This document shows, piece by piece, positions 19,501-28,409 of a stretch of 64,000 bases of DNA (position 1 is the stretch's first letter; each line of letters begins with the position of its first letter). Source of the stretch: Ruegeria pomeroyi (GTDB taxonomy: Bacteria > Pseudomonadota > Alphaproteobacteria > Rhodobacterales > Rhodobacteraceae). The DNA lies in the NCBI RefSeq assembly GCF_021405525.1, contig NZ_JAGQAG010000001.1, positions 2,108,001 through 2,172,000 of the forward strand. The letters run 5' to 3'. A program made the position numbers and the translations under genes. Under the pieces are notes generated by a model, which saw only the letters and a program-made list of their open reading frames with translations, was not told the DNA's origin and did not search any database.

Positions 19501-20228
19501 TCGTGGGCGGTCACAAGGTCTATCTGCGCACCGGTGAGTATCAGGACGGTTCGCTGGGCGAGATCTTCATCGACATGCATAAGGAAGGCGCCGGGTTCCG
19601 GGCGATGATGAACAACTTTGCCATCGCGGTCTCGGTCGGCCTGCAATACGGGGTGCCGCTGGAGGAATTCGTCGATGCCTTCACCTTTACCAAGTTCGAA
19701 CCGGCCGGCATGGTGCAGGGCAACGACTCGATCAAGAACGCGACCTCAATCCTGGACTATGTGTTCCGGGAACTGGCGGTCAGCTATCTGGATCGCACCG
19801 ACCTGGCCCATGTGAAGCCCGAAGGCGCGACATTCGACGATATCGGCAAGGGCGAGGACGAGGGCGTGTCGAACGTCACCACCGTCAGCGACAGCGCCGC
19901 GTCGAAATCGCTCGAGGTGCTGAAACAGATCAGCTCGACCGGCTATCTGCGCAAGCGCCTGCCGCAGGAGCTGGTGGTGCTGAACGGGGGCGCCAGTGTT
20001 GGCGCGGTGGCGCTGGACAGTGCCGGCGACCCCGTCGCGGCGCTGCAGACGCTGGTGCCCGAAACCGGACAGGCCGCCGTCGCCGCGACCGGCATGGATG
20101 CCCGCACCAAGGCCCGCATGCAGGGATACGAGGGCGAGGCCTGCGGCGAATGCGGCAACTACACGCTGGTGCGCAACGGCACCTGCATGAAGTGCAACAC
20201 CTGTGGTGCGACGAGCGGCTGCTCGTAA
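16584..20228 (+). CDS. nrdJ: Adenosylcobalamin-dependent (class II) ribonucleotide reductase
   Basis: 1214 residues. Reduces ribonucleotides to deoxyribonucleotides using coenzyme B12. Class II marks: [20 protein letters not shown] near residue 463-482 (cited as NPCSE...CNLASMN), and VIAPTGTIG near 665. The C terminus has a Cys-rich zinc/redox tail ([18 protein letters not shown]). No class I nrdAB is in the window. The start is ATG preceded by GGGG, in a long leader with alternative stems. It ends with a strong terminator 280 bp downstream. Confidence 0.97.
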   Translation: MKIERKFTTAGQDAYADLEFRSATSEIRNPDGTIVFRLDDIEVPTSWSQVASDVIAQKYFRKAGVPSRLKKVREKGVPEFLWRSVPDSDAEMGGEISSKQVFDRLAGAWAYWGWKGGYFTTEEDARAYFDEMRYMLATQRAAPNSPQWFNTGLHWAYGIDGPAQGHHYVDYKTGKLTKSDSAYEHPQPHACFIQSVSDDLVNEGGIMDLWVREARLFKYGSGTGTNFSHLRAEGESLSGGGKSSGLMGFLKIGDRAAGAIKSGGTTRRAAKMVIVDADHPDIEQFIQWKVLEEQKVASIVAGSKMHEKMLNGIFAAIRAWDGAEVDAYDPAVNEGLKAAIREAKKVAIPETYIKRVLDYAKQGHTSIEFPTYDTDWDSEAYNSVSGQNSNNSIRVTNAFLKAVEKDADWELINRVNGKVAKTVKARELWEKVGHAAWACADPGIQFHDTVNEWHTCPADGPIRGSNPCSEYMFLDDTACNLASMNLLTFLKDGEFQAEDYIHATRLWTLTLEISVTMAQFPSKEIAQLSYDFRTLGLGYANIGGLLMNMGYGYDSDEGRALCGALTAIMTGVAYATSAEIAGELGPFAGYERNAAHMLRVMRNHRTAAQGKANGYEKLSVKPVPLDHSNCPDPRLVELAMASWDEALSLGEKNGYRNAQTSVIAPTGTIGLVMDCDTTGIEPDFALVKFKKLAGGGYFKIINRSVPAALENLGYSSAQIEEIVSYAVGHGTIGNAPGINHTSLTGHGFGPNELRKIDAALESAFDIRFVFNQWTLGEDFCTGVLGIPAAKLNDPTFDLLRHLGFTKKDIDAANDHVCGTMTLEGAPHLSEEHYAIFDCANPCGKKGKRFLSVDSHITMMAAAQSFISGAISKTINMPNNATIEDCQKAYELSWSLGVKANALYRDGSKLSQPLAAALIEDDDEAAEVLETGTPAEKAAVLAEKVIEKVVVKEVIRSHREKLPHRRKGYTQKAIVGGHKVYLRTGEYQDGSLGEIFIDMHKEGAGFRAMMNNFAIAVSVGLQYGVPLEEFVDAFTFTKFEPAGMVQGNDSIKNATSILDYVFRELAVSYLDRTDLAHVKPEGATFDDIGKGEDEGVSNVTTVSDSAASKSLEVLKQISSTGYLRKRLPQELVVLNGGASVGAVALDSAGDPVAALQTLVPETGQAAVAATGMDARTKARMQGYEGEACGECGNYTLVRNGTCMKCNTCGATSGCS

Positions 20229-20509
20229 CCACAGGACGACAGATCGCGCCCCCGCCGGGGCGCGTAGGGGCCGGGGGCTTCCCACGGAAATCCGGCCCCG
20301 ACGAAATCCGGAACCGGCGGCGCGGCCCATCCGCGCCCGGCGTTCCAGCCGACAGCCCCAGCTGCTGGGGCTGCCGGGTCCCGGGTGGGGCGGGGTGACC
20401 AGCCCCCTCACTCGAACACGGGGCGGGTGCGCTCGCCCCCGACGCGTCCAGGCCGCAGGCAGAAAATACCGGGCGGTCAACGATTGAGCCTGGCACGCGA
20501 GACTCAATA
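20229..20509. other. GC-rich spacer downstream of nrdJ
   Basis: About 280 bp with no credible gene. It contains several GC-rich palindromic stretches such as CAGCCCCAGCTGCTGGGGCTG (given here as CAGCCCC...GGGGCTG) near 20352. It precedes the terminator, so it may be an extended 3' untranslated region. Confidence 0.5.
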
Positions 20510-20534
20510 GGGGGCTTCGGCCCCCTTTTTTTTT
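20510..20534 (+). terminator. Strong Rho-independent terminator after nrdJ
   Basis: GGGGGC-TTCG-GCCCCC followed by nine T. TTCG tetraloop and long U-tract. Confidence 0.92.
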
Positions 20535-20781
20535 GTCCGCGATTCGGGAGAAATCCGGCAGGCTCTTGCCGGATCGCCGCGACCCGCTCTGGGGACATCC
20601 GCCGATCTCGCCTGCGCGTGTGTTGCCGGGCGGCGGTTCGCCGACCGGATCAGCGGCAACCGGCGCCAGTCAGCGCGAATCCGCGCTGTTCGACGCAAGC
20701 CGATGACAACGCCCCGCGAAGGGTGGAGGGTGTGCCTGTCCGGACATGACAGAGACATAACCCACTTGAGGAGAGACTCAA

Positions 20782-21027
20782 ATGACACCGAAACTGCTGG
20801 CCCTGCTGGGCGCCTTGGGTATGGCCCTGCCTGCAACCGCATGGGCGCAGAGCAGCGCGGATACAGATGGCGACGGCGTTTTGACCCTGACCGAGGTTCA
20901 GGCCGCAAATCCCGAGGTGGATCCCGAAACCTTTGTGCGGATGGATTCCAATGGCGATGCGGTCCTGGATGCCGAGGAAGTCGCCGAAGCACAGCAGGCA
21001 GGCTTGCTTCCCGCCAGCGATGGCTGA
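20782..21027 (+). CDS. Small exported EF-hand protein
   Basis: 81 residues. A signal peptide (about 1-22, ending in TAWAQ) is followed by two EF-hand loops, DTDGDGVLTLTE (about 27-38) and DSNGDAVLDAEE (about 54-65). Probably a periplasmic calcium-binding protein. A clear GAGGAGAG ribosome site precedes the ATG. It stands alone, with a hairpin downstream shared with the convergent mttB-like gene. Confidence 0.88.
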   Translation: MTPKLLALLGALGMALPATAWAQSSADTDGDGVLTLTEVQAANPEVDPETFVRMDSNGDAVLDAEEVAEAQQAGLLPASDG

Positions 21028-21038
21028 TCGCCATCTGG

Positions 21039-21062
21039 AACGGCGGCCTTCGGGCCGCCGTT
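21039..21062. terminator. Bidirectional hairpin between convergent genes
   Basis: AACGGCGGCC-TTCG-GGCCGCCGTT, a perfect 10-bp stem with TTCG loop, between the EF-hand gene and the mttB-like gene. No long T-run on either side. Confidence 0.7.
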
Positions 21063-21075
21063 CACTTTCAATAGC

Positions 21076-22620
21076 TTACGGCGCCAAGTGAATGTTGAAC
21101 TTCGCCCGAATCGCCGCATCTGTAACGGGATCGAAACGCGCCGCTGACCTCTCTGCCAGAATAGCCTCCTTGCGGGCCACGGCCTTGGCGATCAGGTCGG
21201 GCTTGTCCTTTTCCACCCATTCCTTGGGCGAGGTCCGGTCCCCCAGCGTGGGATAGACATAGTCCACCTGCATCCGGCCCAGCGTCTGGTCGGTGCCCAG
21301 ATAATGGCCGCTGCCGCCCAGACAGACCTCGGCGATCTGATCCACCGCAAGCGTCTCGTCGGTCACTTCGATGCCGCGCACGCAGCGCAGCGCCTGGCCG
21401 ATCAGGTCGTCGGACAGGATCAGGCTTTCATGGCAGAAGCCCAGCAGCGACGCATGCATGCCCGCCGCCTCGTAGACCATGTTCAACCCCGACAGACCCG
21501 CCATGACGTTCGAGCACATCTGCTCCCACCCGGCCTGCATGTCCGGCAGTTTGCTGTCGGCGATCCCCGCCGCCGCGCCGCCAGGCAGATCGTAGAAGCG
21601 GTGCATCTGGGCACAGCCCGCTGTCAGCAGCGCCTGTTCGCCCGACCCGCCGGTCATCGCGCCGGTGCGCAGGTCCAGGCCAAAGGGCCAGGTGCCAAAA
21701 ATCGCGGGCGCGCCCGGCTTGACCGCGTTCACGTAAACCAGACCGGCCAGACATTCCGCCACCGCCTGAACGATGGCGCCCGCCACGGTCGAGGGCGCGG
21801 TGGCCCCGGCCATGCCCGCCGACAGCAACAGCACCGGCATGCCGTGCTTGATGCATTCCTCCATCACCAGGCAGGATTCGGTGGCGAACTTCATCGGCGG
21901 CACGACAAAGCAGTTGGAGTTCGACACGAAGGGCCGCTCGCGCCAGTTGGCCTCGCCTCCGGCGATCATGTGCAGCATTTCGATGGCGGGCGCCACATAG
22001 GACGGATCGGTAAAGGACACGCCGACATGCTTGTACGTGCCTGAGCAACAAGCATAAATCGTGTTCATATCCATTTCGAAATTGTCGCTGATATCGCGAC
22101 AGACCATCGGGCGTTGCACGAAATGAATATTGTCGAGCCGTTCGCAGATCCGCGAGGCGTCGTGCAGATCCTGTACCGTCGAATCGCGGTATTCGCGGCC
22201 ATCGACATCGACCATGTGAACCGCCGCGCCCGCGGTGCCGTAATGGACCCGCGTACCCGCAAGCTCGAGGTCGGTCTTGCCGTCGCGACTGTAGAGCGTC
22301 ACCGAGCGGTTGGCGCGGGCCAGCGTGTCCTCGACCAGCGCGCGGGGAAAGCGGATGCGCTTGTCCTCGCCCAGGATACAGCCGGCGCCGACCAGATAGT
22401 CGATGCCGCTTTGCGGGGCATCGGCCAGGCCGATACGTTCCAGCGCGTCAAGGGCCGCGGCATGGATACGCTCCATGTCCTGTTGGCTCAGAAGGTTCAG
22501 CGCGCCACCGCTCATACCGGGGCGGATGGGGCGCAGATGGTCGGGAAGCGCGGCAGAGCGGGCGGCGCGACGGGCCGAACGCCCGCCCGCACGGGCAGTG
22601 CTACGAGTCTGATCGTTCAT
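21076..22620 (-). CDS. Trimethylamine methyltransferase (MttB) superfamily protein
   Basis: 514 residues. MttB-superfamily methyltransferase. No in-frame UAG is present, so it is a non-pyrrolysine member; such proteins include glycine-betaine and other quaternary-amine demethylases that pass methyl groups to a corrinoid protein. Family-like segments: YGTAGAAVHMVD near residue 120, SNSNCFVVPPMKFATE near 225, and GGSGEQALLTAGCAQM near 345. No corrinoid protein or partner methylase is nearby, so the substrate is open. MNDQTRST is the chosen start; the 5' extension of the frame is Arg/Pro-rich and not protein-like. A short ORF lies in its leader. Confidence 0.85.
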   Translation of the reverse strand: MNDQTRSTARAGGRSARRAARSAALPDHLRPIRPGMSGGALNLLSQQDMERIHAAALDALERIGLADAPQSGIDYLVGAGCILGEDKRIRFPRALVEDTLARANRSVTLYSRDGKTDLELAGTRVHYGTAGAAVHMVDVDGREYRDSTVQDLHDASRICERLDNIHFVQRPMVCRDISDNFEMDMNTIYACCSGTYKHVGVSFTDPSYVAPAIEMLHMIAGGEANWRERPFVSNSNCFVVPPMKFATESCLVMEECIKHGMPVLLLSAGMAGATAPSTVAGAIVQAVAECLAGLVYVNAVKPGAPAIFGTWPFGLDLRTGAMTGGSGEQALLTAGCAQMHRFYDLPGGAAAGIADSKLPDMQAGWEQMCSNVMAGLSGLNMVYEAAGMHASLLGFCHESLILSDDLIGQALRCVRGIEVTDETLAVDQIAEVCLGGSGHYLGTDQTLGRMQVDYVYPTLGDRTSPKEWVEKDKPDLIAKAVARKEAILAERSAARFDPVTDAAIRAKFNIHLAP

Positions 22621-22667
22621 GCAGGTAGAATCCTGGTGAGTTTGGGAATGGAAAGGAAGAAAACGCG

Positions 22668-22760
22668 TCAGCGGTGGCCAGGCCGACCCCGTGCGGCACG
22701 CCCCCGGTCGGCACCGATGGTGCGGCTGACCAGGCAGATCTTGCTGCGTTCCTCTTGCAT
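22668..22760 (-). CDS. Possible 30-residue upstream ORF
   Basis: ATG at 22760 with AGGAG 8 bp upstream, stop at 22668, 48 bp before the MttB-like gene. The peptide begins MQEERSKICLVSRT and is basic. It is too short to judge; it could be a leader peptide or chance. Confidence 0.25.
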   Translation of the reverse strand: MQEERSKICLVSRTIGADRGRAARGRPGHR

Positions 22761-22979
22761 GCTTGCGCTCCTCATCCTGTGGCAGAATGCCATCCCGATC
22801 CGACCTGATCTGTCCTGTTTGCGACCTGCGTGTCGCAGCGCTCGTGCGCGGGATTCCGCGACGCTTTAGCGCCCCTGTGGCGGGTTCCGGCCCAGCCTGC
22901 AGGGCCGTGGCCCTGGCGGCTTGAAGCAAGTGACGACAAGGCGCATCTGTCTGGTGGCGACAGGAGAGTGGCGCTGAAA

Positions 22980-23001
22980 AAGATATTGGTGACAATATCT
23001 T
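22980..23001. promoter_or_regulatory. Perfect palindrome, candidate operator
   Basis: AAGATATTG-GTGA-CAATATCTT: a perfect 9-bp inverted repeat with a 4-bp spacer, 37 bp upstream of the outer-membrane protein start. It looks like a repressor or activator site rather than a terminator. Confidence 0.5.
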
Positions 23002-23038
23002 GCCGGGTTTCTCTTGTCCCGTGGCAAGGAGTAGAACA

Positions 23039-23557
23039 ATGAAGCATTTGGTTCCCGCGCTGGTCGCGGTATCTATGGCTGCCGCCCCGGCAATCGCAGG
23101 TGACTGGAGCGGCGCCTATCTGGGTCTGGGTGTCGGTTATGGCGATGTCGATGGCCCCGGCGCGCGCGATGGCGAGGCCGCCACATTTGGTGGCCATATC
23201 GGCTACAACTTTGATCTGGGCAACCGGTTCGTCATGGGCGGTGAACTGGAATATGACCGGGTCAACAACGATCTGGGCGGCGGGGGCGGCACGCTGGACG
23301 AGATCGGGCGGCTCAAGGTCAAGGCCGGTTACGACTTTGGCCCGGTGCTGGCCTATGGCGTGCTGGGGGCGGCGCGCGCCACCTCGACATTCGGCAATGA
23401 AAACGGCTTGGTCTATGGTTTGGGTCTGGCGATGCCGGTGACCGACTATTTGTCGGTCAGTGGCGAGGTTCTGCGCCACCAGTTCAAGGATTTTGGCGGC
23501 GCCGGAAGCGATTTCGACGTCAACACCTTCAACCTGCGGGCATCGCTGCGGTTCTGA
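23039..23557 (+). CDS. Outer-membrane beta-barrel protein
   Basis: 172 residues. A signal peptide (about 1-20, AAPAIA) is followed by alternating amphipathic strands: WSGAYLGLGVGYGDV, TFGGHIGYNFDLG, and a final strand FNLRASLRF ending in Phe, the usual outer-membrane insertion signal. Small 8-strand OMP_b-brl-type protein, function unknown. I took the ATG at 23039, which gives the signal peptide directly. The palindrome at 22980 probably controls it. Confidence 0.85.
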   Translation: MKHLVPALVAVSMAAAPAIAGDWSGAYLGLGVGYGDVDGPGARDGEAATFGGHIGYNFDLGNRFVMGGELEYDRVNNDLGGGGGTLDEIGRLKVKAGYDFGPVLAYGVLGAARATSTFGNENGLVYGLGLAMPVTDYLSVSGEVLRHQFKDFGGAGSDFDVNTFNLRASLRF

Positions 23558-23733
23558 GTGCGGGCAGGCGGCGCGCAACGCAGTGCGCCGCCGACCTGCC
23601 CGGGCATCCGGTCACACAAGAGGTCCGCAGCCCGGTTCAAGCGGACCTCGTTCCCCGCGCCCGGTTGCCACCGCGGTCACGGTTTCTCGACGCATGCCGG
23701 CGACGGCTCCCCTGCGGCGTGCGGTTTCAAGGC

Positions 23734-23762
23734 TTGGATCAGCGGACAAGCCGTGTTATGTC
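23734..23762 (+). promoter_or_regulatory. Candidate promoter of cysS leader
   Basis: TTGGAT (23734-23739), 17-bp spacer, TATGTC (23757-23762). The predicted start of transcription, 7 nt after the -10, is the A of the leader ATG at 23769, so the leader ORF would be leaderless. Confidence 0.5.
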
Positions 23763-23768
23763 TCTGCC

Positions 23769-23813
23769 ATGACCCGCACCATTCGCATCATTATCTGCTG
23801 CATTACCCGCTGA
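23769..23813 (+). CDS. Leader peptide with Cys-Cys, upstream of cysS
   Basis: A 14-residue ORF, MTRTIRIIICCITR, followed by TGA, ends 100 bp before cysS. Two consecutive Cys codons (TGC TGC, 23796-23801) sit near its end, in front of the gene for cysteinyl-tRNA synthetase. This is the layout of a ribosome-mediated attenuator: shortage of Cys-tRNA stalls the ribosome at the Cys codons. No Shine-Dalgarno is visible; the promoter position suggests a leaderless start, as known for trpL of Sinorhizobium. Function is inference from position and structure. Confidence 0.6.
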   Translation: MTRTIRIIICCITR

Positions 23814-23872
23814 TCCATTCGCGGGCTGGTCATTCGTCGTTTTCTTCGCAAAGACAAGTTGCTAAGCCCGCG
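23806..23872 (+). promoter_or_regulatory. Mutually exclusive stems between leader ORF and cysS
   Basis: CCCGC (23806-23810, inside the last codons of the leader ORF) pairs with GCGGG (23821-23825). The same bases can instead pair as CGCGGGCT (23820-23827) with AGCCCGCG (23865-23872). Ribosome position at the Cys codons or the stop would decide between them. The 3' stem lacks a U-run, so control could be translational; TTCTTC in its loop (23842-23847) can pair with the cysS ribosome site GAGGAA (23899-23904). Confidence 0.5.
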
Positions 23873-23913
23873 CTGACAAGCGCCTGCCGTATGCTGTTGA
23901 GGAACAAGACACG

Positions 23914-25284
23914 ATGACGACGATCAAGCTGCACAACACAAGGACGCGGACAAAGGAAGAGTTTGTCCCGATCGACCCCCGGAACGTGCGCATGTATGTC
24001 TGCGGTCCCACGGTCTATGACCGGGCGCATCTGGGCAACGCGCGGCCGGTGGTGGTGTTCGACGTGCTCTACCGGTTGCTGCGCCAAGTCTACGGCGCGG
24101 ATCACGTGACCTATGTGCGCAACTTCACCGACGTCGACGACAAGATCAACGCGCGCGCCGCCGAAAGCGGGCGGCCCATCGGCGACATCACCGCCGAGAC
24201 GACCCAGTGGTTTCTGGACGACATGGGCGCCTTGGGTGCGCTGGAACCCGACCACATGCCGCGCGCCACAGAGTACATCCCGCAGATGGTGGCGATGATC
24301 GAGAGCCTGATCGCCAAGGGCCATGCCTATGCGGCCGAGGGTCATGTGCTGTTCGCGGTGGATTCGTGGAAAGAGCATTACGGCAAGCTCTCGGGCCGCT
24401 CGGTCGATGACATGATCGCGGGCGCGCGGGTCGAGGTGGCGCCCTACAAGAAGAACCCGATGGATTTCGTTCTGTGGAAACCCTCGACCCCCGATCTGCC
24501 CGGCTGGGACAGCCCCTGGGGCCGGGGGCGGCCGGGCTGGCATATCGAATGCTCGGCCATGAGTTACGAGCTCTTGGGCGAAAGCTTCGACATCCATGGC
24601 GGCGGCAACGACCTGATGTTCCCGCATCACGAGAACGAAATCGCGCAAAGCTGCTGCGCCCATCCCGAGGGTCGCTTTGCGAATGTCTGGCTGCATAACG
24701 AGATGTTGCAGGTCGAGGGCAAGAAGATGTCCAAGTCGCTGGGCAATTTCTTTACCGTGCGCGACCTGCTTGATCAGGGCATCCCGGGCGAGGTGATCCG
24801 CTTCGTGTTCCTGAGCACGCATTACCGCAAGCCGATGGACTGGACCGAGAAGAAGGCGAAAGAGGCCGAGGCAACCCTGCGCAAGTGGCGCGCGCTGACA
24901 GCGGGTATCGAACCCGCCGCCAGCGCGGCGCCCACAGTGATCGAGGCACTGGCCGATGACCTGAACACGGCGGGCGCCCTTACCGAGCTGCATCGCCTGG
25001 CCGCCGAAGGAGAGCCGCCGGAACTACTCGCCTCTGCCCAACTCATGGGGCTTTTGAGTGATGAACTCTCGGGTTGGGATGGTGCCTCTGTCGATCTGAC
25101 GGGGTTCGAGGCGCAACTCGCCGCCGCCCGAAGCGCCGCGATGGAGAGCAAGGATTTCTCCGAGGTGGACCGGCTCAAGGCGGCCTTTGTCGCTGCCGGG
25201 CTTGAGGTGCGGATGAGCAAGGAGGGCGTCTCGCTGCTGCCCTCGGCCGGGTTCGAGCCCGCCAAGCTGGAGGCCCTGAAATGA
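23914..25284 (+). CDS. cysS: Cysteinyl-tRNA synthetase
   Basis: 456 residues, class I synthetase. Signature elements: [16 protein letters not shown] near residue 30 (zinc Cys and the HIGH-equivalent HLGN), the zinc ligands in WHIECSAM and FPHHENE, and KMSKS in [10 protein letters not shown] near 271. It charges tRNA-Cys. Its stop overlaps the next gene's start (ATGA). A GAGGAAC ribosome site precedes the ATG. It heads an operon with the orphan gene at 25281, cimA and the phytoene-synthase-like gene. Confidence 0.97.
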   Translation: MTTIKLHNTRTRTKEEFVPIDPRNVRMYVCGPTVYDRAHLGNARPVVVFDVLYRLLRQVYGADHVTYVRNFTDVDDKINARAAESGRPIGDITAETTQWFLDDMGALGALEPDHMPRATEYIPQMVAMIESLIAKGHAYAAEGHVLFAVDSWKEHYGKLSGRSVDDMIAGARVEVAPYKKNPMDFVLWKPSTPDLPGWDSPWGRGRPGWHIECSAMSYELLGESFDIHGGGNDLMFPHHENEIAQSCCAHPEGRFANVWLHNEMLQVEGKKMSKSLGNFFTVRDLLDQGIPGEVIRFVFLSTHYRKPMDWTEKKAKEAEATLRKWRALTAGIEPAASAAPTVIEALADDLNTAGALTELHRLAAEGEPPELLASAQLMGLLSDELSGWDGASVDLTGFEAQLAAARSAAMESKDFSEVDRLKAAFVAAGLEVRMSKEGVSLLPSAGFEPAKLEALK

Positions 25285-25871
25285 CAGCGGAGTTTTGGAT
25301 TACAACAGCTGCGATTGTTGCAGGTCCACTCATGGCTGTTTTGATCGCGCATTATCTCCAAAAGAGTTCAGACACCAAACAAAGACGATTGCAGGTGTTT
25401 CGGTCTCTGATGTCGACCCGTAGGACTCCCTTGAGTCCAGAGCGGGTGCAGGCGCTGAACTTGGTTGAAATCGAGTTTGCGGGACAAACCGATGTTCTCA
25501 AAGAGTTCAAGGAACTTCTCAAAATCTACAATGATCAAGTGAAGTGGAAGTCTGACGACGAAAATGTCCGGAAATCGGCTGTTCAAGAGGTGGATGACAA
25601 GACTGCCCAGATGTTGAGAGAAATGGGACGAGTGCTGGGTTACAAGTTTGAGAATTTAGAATTGCTTCGAGGTGGATATTATCCAGAGGCTTTTTCGATT
25701 CTTGACGATCAACAAAACGAAATTCGCGAGTTCTTTGTTGGGTTAAACAACGGCTCGAAGCTGCTACCTACAGCGGTAGTAGATGTACGCCATCCAGATA
25801 AATTACTCGAGCAAGCTAGAGAAGCGCAGTTGTTGTTAGAGTCTGCAGCCAAGAGCGAGGTATCGAAATGA
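25281..25871 (+). CDS. Membrane-anchored hypothetical protein, DUF6680-like
   Basis: 196 residues. One N-terminal membrane segment (about 5-24), then a charged helical domain rich in Lys/Glu. It resembles the DUF6680 group ([20 protein letters not shown] near residue 35, cited as FRSLMSTRR). Function unknown. Its base composition is clearly AT-richer than its neighbours and its codons differ, which points to transfer. Yet its start overlaps the cysS stop and its stop overlaps the cimA start, both as ATGA, so it is seamlessly built into the operon. Confidence 0.7.
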   Translation: MTAEFWITTAAIVAGPLMAVLIAHYLQKSSDTKQRRLQVFRSLMSTRRTPLSPERVQALNLVEIEFAGQTDVLKEFKELLKIYNDQVKWKSDDENVRKSAVQEVDDKTAQMLREMGRVLGYKFENLELLRGGYYPEAFSILDDQQNEIREFFVGLNNGSKLLPTAVVDVRHPDKLLEQAREAQLLLESAAKSEVSK

Positions 25872-27502
25872 CCCGCGAGCGCCTCTACCTTTACGACACC
25901 ACCCTGCGCGACGGGCAGCAGACCCAGGGCGTGCAGTTCTCGACCCCGGAAAAGCTGCGCATCGCCAGCGCGCTCGACAGTCTGGGTATCGACTATATCG
26001 AAGGCGGCTGGCCCGGCGCCAACCCCACCGACAGCGCGTTTTTCGAGGCCGCGCCAGCAACCCGCGCCAAGCTGACTGCCTTTGGCATGACCAAACGGTC
26101 GGGCCGCTCGGCCGAGAACGACGACGTGCTGGCCGCCGTGATGAACGCGGGCACGGGCACCGTCTGTCTGGTCGGCAAGGCGCATGACTACCACGTGACC
26201 CATGCGCTGGGTATCGAGCTGGCCGAGAATACCGGGAACATCCGCGCCTCGATGGCCCATATCGTGGCGCAGGGGCGCGAGGCGCTGTTTGATGCCGAGC
26301 ATTTCTTTGACGGCTATCGCGACAATCCCGCCTATGCGCTGGAAGTCTGCCGGGCCGCGCTGGAGGCAGGCGCGCGCTGGATCGTGCTGTGCGACACCAA
26401 TGGCGGCGCCATGCCCGCCGATGTGGCCCGCGTGGTGGGCGAGGTGATCGCCGCCGGCATCCCCGGCGACCGTCTGGGCATTCATTGCCACAACGACACC
26501 GATCAGGCGGTGGCCTGTTCTCTGGCCGCCGTGATGGCGGGCGCGCGCCAGATCCAGGGCACGCTGAACGGGCTGGGCGAGCGCTGTGGCAATGCCAACC
26601 TGACCTCGCTGATCCCGACGCTGTTGTTGAAGGAACCCTATGCCAGCCGGTTCGAAACCGGTGTCGACGCGGGCGCGCTGGCCGACCTGACCCGGATCAG
26701 CCGCATGCTGGACGATATCCTGAACCGGGTGCCGGTGAAACAGGCGCCCTATGTCGGCTCGTCCGCCTTTGCCCACAAGGCCGGGCTGCATGCCAGCGCC
26801 ATCCTCAAGGATCCGTCGACCTATGAACATATCGACCCCGCACTGGTCGGCAACGAGCGCATCATCCCGATGTCGAACCAGGCGGGCCAGTCGAACCTGC
26901 GCAAGCGACTGACCGATGCGGGGCTGAGCGTGCCGCCGGGCGATCCGGCGCTGGGGCATATCCTGGAGCGGATCAAGGCGCGCGAGGACGAGGGCTATTC
27001 CTACGACACCGCGCAGGCCAGTTTCGAGCTGCTGGCACGGCGCGAACTGGGTCAGATGCCCGCGTTCTTCGAGGTCAAGCGCTACAAGGTCACGGTCGAG
27101 CGGCGCAAGAACAAGTATGACCGCATGGTCAGCCTGTCCGAGGCGGTCGTGGTGGTCAAGGTGGATGGCGAAAAGCTGCTTTCGGTCAGCGAGTCGCTGG
27201 ACGAAACCGGCAGCGACCGCGGCCCGGTCAACGCGCTCTACAAGGCGCTGGCCAAGGATCTGGGGCGCTATTCGGCGATCCTCAGCGACATGCGGCTGGT
27301 GGATTTCAAGGTGCGCATCACCCAGGGCGGTACCGAAGCGGTGACCCGCGTCATCATCGACAGCGAGGATGGCAAGGGGCGGCGCTGGTCCACCGTGGGG
27401 GTCAGCGCGAACATAGTCGACGCCTCGTTCGAGGCGCTTCTGGACGCGATCAACTGGAAACTGCTGCGCGATTGCGCGGGGCAAGGGGTGGCGGCGGAGT
27501 GA
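25868..27502 (+). CDS. cimA: (R)-citramalate synthase, CimA type
   Basis: 544 residues. HMGL-like TIM barrel (about 5-280) with YDTTLRDGQQ at the start and the metal site HCHNDTDQAVA near residue 207, and a C-terminal LeuA-type dimer/regulatory domain (about 400-530). The length and the TTLRDGQQTQG motif fit citramalate synthase, which condenses acetyl-CoA with pyruvate for isoleucine, rather than LeuA. A link with cysS is also common in alphaproteobacterial operons as far as I recall. Overlaps on both sides with neighbours. Confidence 0.88.
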   Translation: MTRERLYLYDTTLRDGQQTQGVQFSTPEKLRIASALDSLGIDYIEGGWPGANPTDSAFFEAAPATRAKLTAFGMTKRSGRSAENDDVLAAVMNAGTGTVCLVGKAHDYHVTHALGIELAENTGNIRASMAHIVAQGREALFDAEHFFDGYRDNPAYALEVCRAALEAGARWIVLCDTNGGAMPADVARVVGEVIAAGIPGDRLGIHCHNDTDQAVACSLAAVMAGARQIQGTLNGLGERCGNANLTSLIPTLLLKEPYASRFETGVDAGALADLTRISRMLDDILNRVPVKQAPYVGSSAFAHKAGLHASAILKDPSTYEHIDPALVGNERIIPMSNQAGQSNLRKRLTDAGLSVPPGDPALGHILERIKAREDEGYSYDTAQASFELLARRELGQMPAFFEVKRYKVTVERRKNKYDRMVSLSEAVVVVKVDGEKLLSVSESLDETGSDRGPVNALYKALAKDLGRYSAILSDMRLVDFKVRITQGGTEAVTRVIIDSEDGKGRRWSTVGVSANIVDASFEALLDAINWKLLRDCAGQGVAAE

Positions 27503-28281
27503 GTGGCGCTTTCGACGCCGATCTGACCGCCTGCGCCGAGCTGGTGCAGCGCGCCGACCCGGACCGGTTCGCGGCGGCAATGGCGGCGCCGGTGGCGGCG
27601 CGGCGAGTGCTGTTCCCGCTTTATGCGCTGGCGGTCGAGGTGGCGCGCGCGCCCTGGGCCTCGGCCGAGCCGATGATTGCCGAGATGCGGCTGCAATGGT
27701 GGCGCGACGCGCTGGAAGAACTGGCCATCGGCAAGCCGCCGCGCCGGCATCCGGTGGTGACGCCGCTGGCGGGTATCCTCAGCCCGCAGATGGCGGCGCG
27801 GCTCGATGGATTCGTGGCGGTGCGGCGCTGGGACATCTATCGCGATCCGTTCGAGGATGAAACTCACCTGACCCGCTATGTCGAAGAGAGCAGCGGCACC
27901 CTGCTATGCGCCGCGGCAGCCGCACTGGGGCAGGCTGACGAGGGCGTCTTGCGCGATTACGGCTATGCAATGGGGATTGCCAACTGGCTCCGCGCCATCC
28001 CGGAACTGGAGGCGCGCGGGCGCATCCCGTTGCTCGACGGTACCCCCGCAGGTATCCGGCAACTGGCCGAGGAGGGGCTTGACCGGCTGTCTCGGGCGCG
28101 CGCGAAACGCGCCATGATCTCACCTGCTGCGCGGCCCGCGCTGCTGGCGGGTTGGCAGAGCGGTGCGCTGCTACGTCAGGCACGCAAGGAACCCGCACGC
28201 GTGGCGGCGGGCCAGCTTGGACTCAGCCCCTTTGCGCGCAACCTGCGACTTGGTCTCCAGGTTTCCACTGGCCGCTGGTGA
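27499..28281 (+). CDS. Squalene/phytoene synthase-family protein (NDUFAF6-like)
   Basis: 260 residues from a GTG that overlaps the cimA stop (GTGA). The MRLQWWRDALEEL segment near residue 65 matches the short, NDUFAF6-like branch of the squalene/phytoene synthase superfamily. The two DxxxD metal motifs of true prenyl synthases are not preserved, so a synthase activity is doubtful; the eukaryotic relative aids complex I assembly. Last gene of the cysS operon. A composite repeat hairpin follows. Confidence 0.75.
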   Translation: MSGAFDADLTACAELVQRADPDRFAAAMAAPVAARRVLFPLYALAVEVARAPWASAEPMIAEMRLQWWRDALEELAIGKPPRRHPVVTPLAGILSPQMAARLDGFVAVRRWDIYRDPFEDETHLTRYVEESSGTLLCAAAAALGQADEGVLRDYGYAMGIANWLRAIPELEARGRIPLLDGTPAGIRQLAEEGLDRLSRARAKRAMISPAARPALLAGWQSGALLRQARKEPARVAAGQLGLSPFARNLRLGLQVSTGRW

Positions 28282-28300
28282 CGGTTTTGCGAGGCTCCGC

Positions 28301-28390
28301 CTCGCGCTCCGGAGTATTTGCAGCGGAATGAAGAAGCGCTGTCGCTCTTTCCTCTTGCTGCAAATATCCCGGGGGAGTCGCCGCCAGGCG
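28301..28390. repeat. Intergenic repeat, type A plus inverted type B
   Basis: Forward core GGAGTATTTGCAGC at 28311-28324 faces an inverted relative, GCTGCAAATATCCC at 28357-28370. The arms pair at 12 of 14 positions, giving a long hairpin between the convergent phytoene-synthase-like and MFS genes. Confidence 0.75.
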
Positions 28391-28392
28391 AC

Positions 28393-28407
28393 GGGGGCAG
28401 CGCCCCC
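28393..28407. terminator. Small GC hairpin
   Basis: GGGGGC-AGC-GCCCCC between convergent genes, next to the repeat. A near-identical hairpin (GGGGGC-GCT-GCCCCC) accompanies the repeat at 36407. Confidence 0.4.
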
Positions 28408-28409
28408 GC

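Noticed and set aside
17865-19646. Open frame of 593 codons on the minus strand
   Set aside because: Fully antisense to nrdJ with shadow-type composition.
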